This document shows, piece after piece, positions 1-12,200 of a stretch of DNA of 64,000 bases. The first letter of the stretch is position 1, and the number at the start of each line of letters is the position of its first letter. The position numbers and the translations under genes were made by a program. The notes under the pieces were generated by a model that saw only the letters and a list, made by a program, of their open reading frames with translations, searched no databases and was not told the origin of the DNA. Source of the DNA: Balaenoptera acutorostrata (taxonomy: Eukaryota > Chordata > Mammalia > Artiodactyla > Balaenopteridae); NCBI RefSeq assembly GCF_949987535.1, contig NC_080082.1, positions 29,801,164 to 29,865,163 of the forward strand, in the 5' to 3' direction.

Positions 1-149
1 TTAAATTCCTCTAAAAGAGGAGAAAAAACAAAATGCAATAAATTGAGGTGAATCTTCTTTTGGCGTGATGCAGATTAACATATGATCTTAATAATACAAT
101 GATTGCAAAAGTCTATTACTCAACCCCTATAAATTATGCAACCACTTTG

Positions 150-780
150 GGAGATAGTTTTTTCCATTATCTAGTCAAGTTGCAGATATGCATACTTTAT
201 TCCAGGGTATATAAGCGAGAGAATTTGTGCATATTGTGTTCTGGGAGACATGTATGAGAATGTTCACAGCAACATTATTCATAATAGGTAAAAAATGGAA
301 ACAATTCAAATGTTTGTCAACAGTTGGAATGGCTAAGTAAATCATGGCATATTCGTGGAACAAAGTGCTACACAGCAATGAAGACGAATGAATAGCTGTG
401 TTGTAACAATGTGGATGAATCTTAAAACCATAATGTTGAATGAAAAAAGCCAGATGCAAAAGAACACATGTTGTATGAGACCATTATGTAAAGTTCAAAA
501 ACTTAGGCAAAACTAAACTATATTTAAAGATGTGTACTTTTGTGGTGAAATGCTAAAACAAAGCAGGCAGAGATTCCTTTTTAAGTCAGGTCAGCAGTTC
601 CCTCCTTTAAGACCGAGGAAGGGGTTCTATTTGGGAATAGGCACATGGAGGCTTCTAGAGTTATTGAAAAGCTCTATTCCTTGACCTGAGTGGTAGTTAC
701 ACAAGTGTTCATTTGTAAAACTTTGTTGTGCTCTATGATTACGTTTTATTGTTTTATGTAATTTTATTATTTTTTTGTAA
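150..780 (+). mobile_element. Old L1 3' end (LINE-1 fragment)
   Basis: Plus-strand sequence resembles the diverged end of L1 ORF2 and its 3' UTR: GTTCACAGCAACATTATTC and TGGAAACAATTCAAATGT match the familiar L1 segment, followed by the typical GGTAGTTACACAAGTGT tail. It is heavily mutated. Edges are approximate. Confidence 0.75.
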
Positions 781-2315
781 TAACAAATGTTAACAAAATT
801 TATTACCCAGGACTCTCTATTACTGGCTTTTAAAACTATTTTAACCTTTAACTCTGGTAAAGAAATAAACCATCTTGAAAAGCTGAGCCCTGACTTATGA
901 CCAGTAAGGGCGAGTAGAGTGTACAATATTCACTAATCATATCACAAGACCCCTGAGTAGTAGGCCTCCTTTTATCTCAGATGTTTGAGATTTAGGAAGT
1001 GAGGTAGAGTATAGCAGGCTTACAAAATTAACCATCAGAATTTGAACCCCAAGCCTCCGGTAACCTGGAGTTTCTGAAATATGATGTTACCCTCAAGTTT
1101 GACATTTCTCTCTCCTCTTCTGTTTGGATGGAGAAAACTTTATTGAGCTTATATAGCAAAGCGAGCCTGGTCTTTGAATCAGCTTGCTATTTGACTCTAT
1201 AATAAAAGGCTTTTAACCCAATATCCTATTTCTATCCATTCACTAAAAAAAAAAAAAAAAAAAATCCTCCGATAACCAATTGTCTACTTCATGGCACATT
1301 AGACTACCTAGCAACTCTTGAAGATAAAAACAGGTCTTAGTGATGAGGAAGTCACCAGATAGAGCCCAGATCATTCTTTGCAATTACAACGTTATTTTGC
1401 ATTAACAGAGCACTTTATATTTCCAAATTAGGCAAGCTATTAATTGTTCTTTCTTAACATCCAAAATAAAGATTTATCTGCATGAGTCTATTTCAATGAC
1501 GGAGACACAGAGGACGTAAGTGACTTCTAAGATACGTGGGCAGGAGTGTTGATCTACTGAAACCACGAGCTTTAATTTTAAGACTTGTGCTCTGGTCAAA
1601 AGAGCAAGGCTCTCTGTCCTCTTTGGGGATGCTAGTGGCATTAAAGAGTAACTCATTTCTAGAAGTGCTGAGAGCTGGCAATAAGTGGAATTTGGGCATT
1701 AATTTGGCTAAAGGAAAACCAAGAATGAAAACAATTTAAACAATAACATTTAAATAATGTAAATGTAAACATACATGATACATTTCTATACCTATTCTTT
1801 CATAAAATCATACTTAAATACCTCAAACATTCCTGCAAAAAAAAAAGTGGGCTTGCATAATATTGGGGAAAGGGAGATATTCTGTGTATTCTAAAAAGAA
1901 AAAGGTTGAACTCCAAAAAACAGAGTAGATTTCCCTAAAAACATATTAAAACTGACAGGTAAAAATATGACTACCTACAAATAATTCTTAGTATTAGCTT
2001 CCATTGAAATAGTTATTCCAAATAGTTTTTCAAAATTTGTAGTTTGGAGTAATACAGAGTATTAACTATGCAATGAAAATGGTCAGAGAATTAGTACGCA
2101 TGGGGTTTATGACTCTTAAGTTTTATATCAGTATATACTTCCCATTTTATCCTTTCTTTTTTTTTTTAATGAACTTAATAGAGTAAGTGCCCTAGGCACT
2201 TAATTACCTAAAATAGAATAAGGACAGCCAAAATGACAGTAATTAAAAACAGAAGAGTAAGAGAAGTCTGTGAACTAATTCCCCCATCCCATGAAAGTTA
2301 TCAGGTTGAAACTCT

Positions 2316-2624
2316 TTGAACACCAGAAGGAAAAAGGCATTCAAGAGGAATCCCCCTCTGGCCCACGAGAGAAGACTGGGGAAGATAAGCCACGCTGACA
2401 TCTACGATCACATCAAAGCTAAGGCAGGGGCCTCTCCACTGAGGTGTGTTTCCCAAGGACACTGTGAAACTGATGAACCATCCCTTCAGCCGTTAGGGGA
2501 CTTGTCTTCATGTGTGGACTCGAGCCATCAGGAGAAAGGCTGGTCACCGGTGGACGGACCTGCCATTGGCCACAAGGTCTTCCTCCACGATAGTCCCTAC
2601 CTCACAGGGGTGCCATCAACATGA
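2316..2624 (+). other. GC-rich open frame of unknown origin
   Basis: A 102-codon open frame on the plus strand in a locally GC-rich, CpG-containing island inside AT-rich intron DNA. The predicted peptide begins MNTRRKKAFKRNPPLAHERR and continues LGKISHADIYDHIKAKAG. I do not recognise it. There is no poly(A), and no splice-site pair or clear target duplication. It could be an old pseudogene piece, a conserved non-coding element or chance. Confidence 0.25.
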
Positions 2625-2754
2625 TGTGAGATAATGAACGTGAAAGCTCATCTAAGCCACTAACAGGAAACATTAATAGATGGTTTAGCTACTGTTATTA
2701 CTGTGGGTCCCTCAGTCCATATCCCTCTACCGTGGCTACAACTCTGACATTCTC

Positions 2755-2930
2755 TAGGAGATGATCTTAGGTAAGTCACTTAAATTCTTTGCATCTCAGT
2801 AACATAAGAATAATGAAGAGTACTGTTCGAATAGGCTTGCTATAAAGAATAAATGAATTAATATATATAAAATGTGTGAAGAGTGCTTAGCATATGGTAA
2901 GTCCTCAATAATTAGCTTCTACCATTACAC
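2755..2930 (+). repeat. MIR SINE
   Basis: Matches the MIR 3' half: GTAAGTCACTTAAATTC, CATCTCAGTAACATAAG, AATGAATTAATATATATAAA, AGAGTGCTTAGCATATGG. It is followed by an irregular ATT/ACT-rich stretch to about 2985. Confidence 0.75.
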
Positions 2931-2998
2931 CACTACTACTATTATTAGTATCATCATCATTGTTACTATTAATTCTATTGTTAACATATTAGTGGGGG

Positions 2999-3050
2999 GA
3001 AACAACACTCTTTTTTTTTTTTTTTTTTTTTTTTTTGAAACAACACTCTT
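2999..3050. repeat. Poly(T) tract between 14-bp direct repeats
   Basis: GAAACAACACTCTT at 2999-3012 is repeated exactly at 3037-3050, with only T residues between them. This looks like a retroposition target-site duplication whose inserted DNA is nothing but a poly(A) tail (minus orientation). It lies 80 bp from the exon 13 donor. Confidence 0.7.
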
Positions 3051-3129
3051 GTATGAGGGTCAGTCATAGTCTGGATGTACGCTGTACACTGTACAGTACA
3101 CCGAATCAGGAGCCAAACTGCCTACTCAC

Positions 3130-3265
3130 CATACGAAACAGAATCCCCCTGGGCTATTTCCTTGAAGAGACCAGAAACATCAAGGTCAGGCACTCCAAGG
3201 GAAGCCTGCAGAATGGTGGCGAACTCTTCCTCTGTTATGAAGCCATCCTCATCAACATCAAAGAG
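3130..3265 (-). CDS. LPCAT2: LPCAT2 exon 13 (EF-hand 2)
   Basis: The exon is 136 bp, encoding [20 protein letters not shown], then [20 protein letters not shown] and DSVSY plus one base. [12 protein letters not shown] is a complete EF-hand loop. The donor is G|GTGAGT. The next (last) exon, which in the family carries the C-terminal ER-retention-like tail, is not in the 3129 bases to its left. Confidence 0.96.
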
Positions 3266-6200
3266 CTGAAGGAAAAAGAAAATAAAGTCTAAGAATGAGC
3301 TCCTCCAGAGCAATGGTGGTATGGAATAATCTTAAAAAATAAACTCTTTAGTAATTCAGACATTCATTGTGCCGAGGGCTAGGGATATATGTCCATAAGT
3401 ATGGTATCTGATGCCTTCACAATACTTATAGTTTAGTGGTAGAAAGAGATAGGATTAAAATAGGGGCTACAGGGACTTCCCTGGTGGTCCAGTGGTAAAG
3501 AATCTGCCTTACAATTCAGGGGTTGCGGGTTTGATACCTGGTCAGGGAACTGGGATCCCACATGCCGCAGGGCAACTAGGCCCATGCACCACAACTACTG
3601 AGCTCTCGCGCCTCAACTAGAGAGACCCCATGCCACAAACTACAGAGCCCATGCACCCTGGAGCCTGTGCGCCACAAGTAGAGAGAAGCCCGTGTGCTGC
3701 AACAAAAGATCTTGTGTGCCGCAGCCAAAAATAAATAAAATAAATAAATAAAATAATAAATCTTTAAAAAAAATAGGGGCTACAACCACAGTAAGTACAA
3801 AAGCACATGGAAAAAATAGGCGCTATAACCATAGTAAGTACAAAAGCACATGGAAAAAATAGGTGCTATAACCATAGTAAGTACAAAAGCACATGGGAGT
3901 CCTGTGTAGAACAAGATGAATCCTACCTGGAGAGATCAGGGAAGGCTTTATGACATTTGAGTTGGGTCTTAAAACATGAAGAGATATTCCCAGAACATAC
4001 AAGGACTGGCAGGCAGTTGCCTGGGGCTCAAGTCAGGAGAGAGAAAGACAAGCAAGGATCAGATCATGATGGACATATAAGGCCTCATCTACCCCTGCAG
4101 GATTATGATGGGAAGGGCTGTGGGGTGACTGCCTGTGAACTGAGGGAGCTCTCTGAGGCAAAGTGTGGAGGGTGGAGAGAGGGCAGAAAGTTGAAAAGAC
4201 TAGAGGCAGGAAAAACAATTAAGAGTCTGGGGTGGAGAAGCAGGAAGGGCAGGAAGAGACAGAATTTATAAGGAAGCAAAGACAGGACTTACATATCAAT
4301 TAGAGGTCTGTAGTGATGGAAAAGAAGGAGCTAAAGATGGCTGAGGGATTCTAGCTTGGGCAAGTGGGTGAAAGTGGGTTATGTTACCAAGAATGGGAAA
4401 ACAGGTTCCCAATGAGATCAAGGGTTAGACCTGGAGAGCTTAAATTTGAGTCAGAAGTGCCAGGAGGAAGTAAGATTCAGCACATCAGCTCAGGAGAGTG
4501 ATGACGCTTGAGATATGAATTCAGGTAAGGATTGAAGTGAGTGTGTTTGAGCTTCTCTGTGGAAAATGCACAAAGTAAGGCAGAGCCCTGGGAACAGCAA
4601 GAGTTGAGGTGTGTGCAGGGAAGAGGAACCGGCCAAAAGAACTCAGAAGCAGCAGCCAGAGAGATGGAGAAGCAGAAAGAAAGAGCATGCATCTTTGAAG
4701 CTAGGGAAGGTTTTCAGGAAAGAGGAAGAAACTCTAACTGTGGTAATGGCCAACAGAGTAAAATGGCATAGGAAGGCCAAGCAAGAAGCAAGGTTTGCTG
4801 GATTTGGCAATTAGGAGATCCTGGCGACGGATGGTAATGGGAATCAAGCAATGACTAGAGAGGTGAGGCATGGAGGCAACAGGCATGGTTCTTCTTTTAA
4901 GAAATTATGGAATAAAGCACAGGAGATAAACAGGGTAATAGCCACGTACAAAAGGAGGCTGCCTTCAGGAAGGGAGAGACTGAATATGTTTATAGGCAGA
5001 GGGAAAAGGGTGGTATAGACTGAAAGTCAAGCAGCAAAGCAGGGGTAACTGATAGATAATTAATATGCCATATTCATAATCCTCACCAGTGTATTAACAT
5101 TTTTCCATGATATCAACACGGACTCTTTGCAGGCACTGAACCAACATGTTCAAATCACTTTACACACTCATTTAACCCTAATAATAGTCTTATGTAAGGG
5201 AGGTGTTGTTATTAGCCCTATCTCACAGATGAGAAAGCTGAGGAACAAGGAAGCCAGGTAACTTTCCCAAGGTCACACAGCTTGTAAATGGTCAAGCTGT
5301 CGCCCAAATGCAGGCAGAGATCTACAGTTCCTGCTGTTAAGGTATCCACTTCTGACCAAATACACGATCAAAAACAGGCATTGGATAAGGTGTGATAATC
5401 ATGAAAAGAACAATAAGCAAATACTGAATAGTGTTTTAATTGTCCACTAGGGTGGGAGGAGAAAAATATAATTCGAACTTGTGATTTGCTGCCCCCAGAT
5501 AAGAAGGCACAGGACTCTTAGTCCATTTTCTACTACTCAGCCCCTAAATGGACGATAAGATAGCTGGAAAGTGCAAAGTGAATTAGCTAGCATTTGTTTT
5601 CACAACAGTAGCCCCGGGGCTCTTTATGGGCCTTGGACTTCAGACATTAACTGCCAGGATTCAGTCACAACCTCCCCCCACCTTCTCACAAACTCTAATT
5701 TTTCTGTAAAAGTCTTCCATTCCTAAAGAATTCTCACCAACTTATCCAATCACCTAAATCTGGTGCTTTGATGGCTCTTCCTTCTGTATAAGTTTCCTTC
5801 ACACATCCATCCTGGGGACTTTTACTTCCTCTCCATTTGTCCTTTGTCACAACTACCCCACAAAAACCCCTCCATTTCTCTCAATTCCTCATCGCTCCCA
5901 ATAGCCTCCCTACTACAGAGTTCCCAGATCTAAGGTAAATCTCATGCTCTGGGCTCTGGTAGAATGGTTAACACCCCACTTTCCTTGGAGAATGGGGGAG
6001 CGGTATCTCCCCAGTGCATGGAATGCTGTGGCACTCTGCATCACAACATCCTGTCTTTCCTAGCAAGCACATGGTCCAAGACCATTTGGACTCTGCCTGG
6101 AATTTGAATGATGAACAGCGTTGGAGTTTGCTCACTCTAACGGCAGTGCCCAAGGGAGATGTAGAGCAGCTCCCGCAGCTGGGACCTCGGGAGCTGCCTG

Positions 6201-9200
6201 CTTTGGAGTCTTCCCTGGAGCCTGCTTGCTGTCCTCACAACTGATTCCTCCGCCAGAGTCTATGCCTACTGCTTACAACTGAAGAATGCTGACTAATATT
6301 CTACCGCTAAAGGTCACTGTGATGATGAAATATGATCAAAGATGGGAAGTTAACTGTGAAGTGTTACCCAAATAAAAGGGTGTGAATGCATTCTGTATAT
6401 ATACAAAATGATACTACTAAATGAAAAATAGAAGCATGCCAAAATAATTTTCAAAAACATCATACAGGGACTTCCCTGGTGGCACAGTGGTTAAGAATCC
6501 GCCTGCCAATGCAGGGGTCACTGGTTTGATCCCTGGTCCGGGAAGATCCCACATGCTGTGGAGCAACTAAGCCCGTGAGCCACAACTACTGAGCCTGTGA
6601 GCCACAACTACTGAAGCCCACATGCCTAGAGCCTGTGCTCCGCAACAAGAGAAGCCACCGCAGTGAGAAGCCCGTGCACCGTAACGAAGAGTAGCCCCTG
6701 CTTGACGCAACTAGAGAAAGCCCGCACACAGCAACGAAGACCCAACACAGCCAAAAAATAAATAAATAAAATAAATAAATAAAATAAAATAGGCAAATAG
6801 ACACTTAAACAAAACAAAACAAAAAAACCAAAACATCATACACGCCTGAGAAGGTTAAAAAAATAACCAAAGTAAAACATGACACTTGCTTTACTGAAAA
6901 AAGAGCTAATTATAGTTTTAGGTCCTTCTTTCCTCTCCCTGTCCCCCCCTCAAAACCAAGGTCTAGGCTAGAGAAAAATCTCAGGACTTCTTTAAAGACA
7001 ATAATTACTATGATTAAGGGCCAAATTTTCTATCAGGTCTTTCATTGGTAAACCCAAAGTGACCACTTGCCCAGCTGACCTTATAATCACACAGACAATC
7101 CCAGAACAGAAACAGAAATGTCTGGGTTGGAATAAGTTAGCTATGCGTATAATTTTAGGTTTTATGATGAATAAGTCTGTAAATGTTTTCAGCTTGGAAA
7201 GAGTTCTGGCCCTTGCCTTGAGACCATCTGCTAAGCATCAACCTCTCAGGTTCTTTATAGACCTAGCAGTTAACTCAGTTGAAACCAATCTGAAATAAAA
7301 AGTCAACCTGGGGACTCCTCTGTCAAGGATAGAACACATGGAAATTCGTGAGGCTATCCCAGGTGGCCTCCAAGACGTAAGAAAGGACTCTGGGAGGAAG
7401 AGAGTCTTTCTAGATGATAGAGGGGAAAACACTTGTTGAGGACACAGTGGGATATTCTTCTCAGAGAAAATCAGGAAGAAATAAGAGTAGGAAAGAGGCA
7501 TGGGGAAGGTCCTCAGCTGTTATGGTGGATGAAGCAGAGACTCAAAGAGCTGTACGATAAGATTCCATATACACAGCTTGGTAAGTGAGATCAAGTTTTT
7601 GTTTTACTCGAGAGCAGATCATGTAAGATTAGAATATGGAAGGGAACGTCCCATTCAAATACTAATTAGATAAAGCACCTTTCATCTCCAAAGAACCAAA
7701 ACACACTTTGGGAATGTATTCTTCCCTCTCCTTTTTGCATATGTAAGTGATAAAATGGAATCTGAGTTCTCATAATTCAAACCTCCATTAAGTTCTGCTA
7801 GGGATGGGGGACGTGGATTTTATTCATCTGCCCCTCAACCCCCCATACTGCTGTGACAATATATGTGATATACAGGAAAACACAGAGGGTGGAAACTTGA
7901 GACATTTATGATGGTATTCACCTGACACCACCACAACAAAATAAACTCCATCGGGAAAAGATCGCCTAAAATATCTCTGACATACAGAGTGAGAAAATAA
8001 GGATGGATCAGAACTTTCTGCCTGGTGAATTGGGATGACTATACACAGGTGGTGTTTATTTATAAACCTCACTTTGGGGCTCCAAAGTGGGGAGGCTGAA
8101 AAGAAATAATTTTTAAACTAATTTATGAAATCACCTGCTCTTCAATTTTAATGCTGTTAACTAGGCTGCTTCCAAAGACTTTCTTTTTGCTTAAATGGAT
8201 GCTTGTCTTTTCTTTATTCTCGGTAGCGATTGTCTTAATCACATTGCCCTCGTGTACATGTCACAGCAGATCTATAAACACTCGTAATAGATGCACTGAT
8301 TTTCAGATAATACACTTAGAGTCAACACTTGTTTACGAGACAGACCAAGATGATTTCAGTGGGGCTGACAGTACCTTAAATGCCACCTGGATGATCTCCT
8401 CTGTGTTGGCAGGGTTACACAGGACAGCCAGGCCAATTACATACTCTCGGAAGTCAATACTGCCATCATGGTTCTGTGAAAGGATGGGAGAAATCAGTTA
8501 GCAGGGCCACTGGTTGAATGACTATTAATCACAGCCCACAAGGCAAAATTCAGACATGCCACGCAGCTCAGCCTCATCATGCACTGAGCCGATTTGGAAA
8601 AAAGTTCGCACTGAGATAGAACAGCTAGTGAACGGCCCACCCATTCCCAACTCAGAAGGAAGAAAAATATATTCCTGTTGAGCAATCAATATAAACATTT
8701 TATCACTGAGGCTCATTTAGAGTGGCTCTATGGCACTCATTGTGGGTTCCTGAACTCAGCCTTGACGGGAGCCTCTCTGGGAAGCAGGATGGGGGATTTC
8801 ATCCTAGGTGGGACTGAAGCCTTCATTCCACCATCGATGGTGGGCCTGCCATGATGGCCAACACCAGTGGGTCATCACTAAGAGACTCTCTCCATGTAGG
8901 AGATAGAAGGGAAAGGAAAGGGGCAAATTGAGGCAATAATCACAGCTACATTCTTTCTTCCTTCTGTGCTTACTCTGCAGTAAAGCAGGAGAAAGTAGGC
9001 AAACCTGAGCAACTTCAAGGGCCCCTTAGTGATATCGGGCCCTGGAAGATCCTGCACTTCTAAGCCTTGGAAACTAAACGTAATTCGTATGATGTTTATA
9101 TCTATACACTTCAGCAGGTATTTCTTGATGGTATTATAAAAGAAGGGGTTGATAATTCTAATCCATGCTGACCGAATACAGAGTTTTTCCTACACATGAA

Positions 9201-12200
9201 CTACTCACCTAGATGGGAACACTGAGAAGATGAAATGGGGAGAAAGGAGAGAGAGCTTAAGGAAGAGAGGAAGAAAGGGAGAGAGAGGTAAGGCAGAGAA
9301 GGAGGGAGGATGGACGGAAGAGATAGAAGAGAGAGAACAAGAAGGAAAGGGGAAGAGGAGAAAGGAAAAGTGAGGTGGAGAGTGGAAGAGAAAGATGGAG
9401 GGGGAAAGAGAGGAGGAGGAGGGAGAAAGGAAGAGAACAATAAGCACAATGATTATAATCCCAGGTGTGGAATCATTTTGGCAGCAAGATCTTCATGTTG
9501 CCAGATAAACTATGAACTAGTAACAACAAAGCTAAGTGTGATACTTGACAGGTTAGCAGACGTTTGGCACTGATAAGAGCGTAATCTTTTAACTGTGACT
9601 AAGTGTCTACATTTCAACCATCAAGAGTTCCTCTAGGGCAGGGATTGCCTTCCTCTGTGCAGTGTATTCCCATTGCCTAGCACACACAGGTAGGTGCTAA
9701 AAACGATGCTACCTTTTCCTCACCTACCCTTCCCTACTATTGATACTTTGGGTTCACCTTAAGACACTTTGGCAGTGTTTTTCACTGGGGTTTCATAGAT
9801 GAGCTTGAAAGGGAAGGCTGTGAAGCCCCTGAAAGGGTGTGCCTTTTTTTTTGTTTTTTGGTTTTTGGCCGAGCCACAGGGCATGCGGGATCTTAGTTCC
9901 CTGACCAGGGATCGAACCCGTGCCCCCTGCAGTGGAAGCGTGGAGTCTTAACCCCTGACCAGGGATAGAACCCGTGTCCCATGCAGTGGAAGCGTGGAGT
10001 CTTAACCCCTGGACCGCCAGGGAAGTCCCAGCCCTTTTTATATGTACATTTTTCTAGGGAAAAAAAATCTTGTAGCTTTCCTCAGCTTCTCAAAGCAACC
10101 AAGACTCACTGTCACCATACTACTTTATCTTGCTGCAGGGTGGGAACTAAAAAGGAATAATTTACCTTCACTTTCTCATCGGAGAAGGTAGAAACAGAGG
10201 ATTCAAGATTTCCCTAAAGTAACAGGGTTTCTTCCTGGGATTTAAAACTCAGGTCATCCGACTTCCATTTTTGTCCGATTACCAGCCCCTAAGACAGCTG
10301 TTTTCTGCCTTTCCTTTAATCGACTTGATTGAGGTATCAATTACAGTCAATAAAAAGCATCCATTTTAAGTGTACAGTTTGATGTTCTTTGAAAAAATGC
10401 AGACACCAGGGTAACCACCATCACAATTGATGGCTACGATATTTTCATCCCCCCAGAAGTTTCAGAGAAGGTAGAGTTTTAAGGGACATAATTTTCCTTG
10501 TTGTGCCACTAACGTTTAATTTTCTCCTATACTATGGAGGGATGTTGTTCATTAGGCCTTAGAGGCTGAACAGCTTATTGAACCGTGAATATATGCTCAA
10601 TAAAGGTAAATTTATTCTGCAATTGGTTTTCTCCACTAAGCAACATAGAAGTCTTGAATAGAAGTTCTGAAGTATAATGAACTGGTTTGCAGGGCAGAAA
10701 TAGAGACACAGATGTAGAGAACAAATGTATGGACACCAAGGGGGGAAAATGGAGGGGAGGTGGGTGGTGGTGGTGGTGTGATGAATTGGGAGATTAAGAT
10801 TGACATATATACACTAATATGTATAAAATGGATAACTAATAAGAACCTGCTGTATAAAAAATAAAATAAAATTCTAAAATTCAAAAAAAAAAGAAGTTCT
10901 GAAGTATAGATATAAGAATGACCTATGAATATATTCAATATCCTGTGATAAACCATAATGGAAAAGAATATGAAAATAAGTATATATATGTATAACTGAA
11001 TCACTTTGCTGTACAGCAGAAATTAACACAACATTGTAAGTCAACTATACTTCAATTAAATAAATTAAAAAAAAAGAATGATCTATGGACACTGAAGATA
11101 CGGCCATAGGTAGTATGATTGGAAATACGCCTTTGATTTATTGTGAGGCATCCAATTTTTATCTATATTACCGGACCCTATGTATAATACAGGTCAAGCA
11201 TTATAGCTTATTTTTCAGATGGAGAAAGAGAAATGTAAAAGACCCTTAGTATTACTGCTATTCACGAATAAAGGTAATATTCTGGACCCCTGGTTTTCTT
11301 TAACAGTTTTATATGAGTGGCTTTGACCGACAAAAGAATATTAAAGCAGACTCTTGATAATCAATCACATGGGAAACTATATGTAAGTTTTCATCCTAGT
11401 AATGTGAAGGAAAAAAGGCAGCATAGAAATTATTCTGAGAGATTTCATTATAGGACTAATAAAATAATACATTTTAAGGTTCCAATTTCAGAATAATAAA
11501 ATTTAGAACTGGAAGGAATCTTAGAAATCATCCATTCAACTTCTTCATTTTTACTAATGAAAAATTGAGATGTAAGTTTTACTTGAGGTCACAAAACTCA
11601 CTATTGCCATAATGACAATTAACATTTAGGTAATCTGACTCCCAATCATTCAACTTAAAGCAGGCAAGTTGATAAAATATATTCAAAAACAGATAATAAA
11701 AAAGTATACAGCAAAATACACTCCTTTAATTTTTCAAATTCAAATCAGTCCCATGGTAAAAACTTATTCCTCAAAGCTGTGGTTCTTTCCTTTAAAAACC
11801 AATGGAACTCCTCAGGAAGAGTATTATTATTCAAATTCAATAAATTCTCAGTTATCCAGGAGAGTCAGGGAAGAGGTATTCTGTTTACCTCAATATTCTT
11901 ATTAAGAGCATATTTCTACCCACCTGCATAATTGTATTATCAATTTTCTAGGAATTAAATTGTTTTAATCCACTTAGCATTAAAAATAGACATTTAAAAA
12001 AAAGTAATTCTGAAAGCACTTCAAGATTAATAGGTACATTAAGTATCAGTGCCCTGCAGGTGCCTCAGCAAATATTTTTTAAGGCCTAACTATGGGTTAG
12101 TTGCACAATATTACTAATGAAATTTCTGATTGAAGTTGAAACATAAATCAACTTTTAAATCACATGCACTATTACTCAAAAAATATTTTAAAAGTGACCT

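Larger units (their letters stand above)
1..3129 (-). other. LPCAT2 intron 13 (partial)
   Basis: The intron downstream of exon 13, continuing off the left edge. It holds an old L1 tail (about 150-780), a 20-base poly(A) near 1244, AT-rich sequence without recognisable content (1270-2300), a GC-rich open frame (2316-2624), a MIR (2755-2930) and a poly(T) insertion (2999-3050). I saw no match to the last LPCAT2 exon. Confidence 0.8.
3266..8374 (-). other. LPCAT2 intron 12
   Basis: Contains two CHR SINEs (3472-3769, 6467-6829), a 43-bp triplication (3768-3896) and a MIR (about 5095-5345). A purine-rich region at 3900-5040 contains old-repeat-like sequence that I cannot classify. In 5350-6450 and 6850-8370 I see no gene and no confident repeat. 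Confidence 0.8.

Noticed and set aside
2316..2624. Candidate for the last LPCAT2 exon
   Set aside because: None of the minus-strand frames resembles the expected C-terminal segment (EFKSFALKHPEYAKIF-like), and the open frame is on the opposite strand.
6467..6560. tRNA gene at the SINE head (and at other SINEs)
   Set aside because: A- and B-box-like motifs are present, but the region belongs to tRNA-derived SINEs and the tRNA fold is not kept.
8151..8501. 116-residue plus-strand open frame
   Set aside because: It covers LPCAT2 exon 12 on the other strand, and its composition is not protein-like.
10636..11004. 122-residue minus-strand open frame
   Set aside because: It is antisense to two L1 3' tails.
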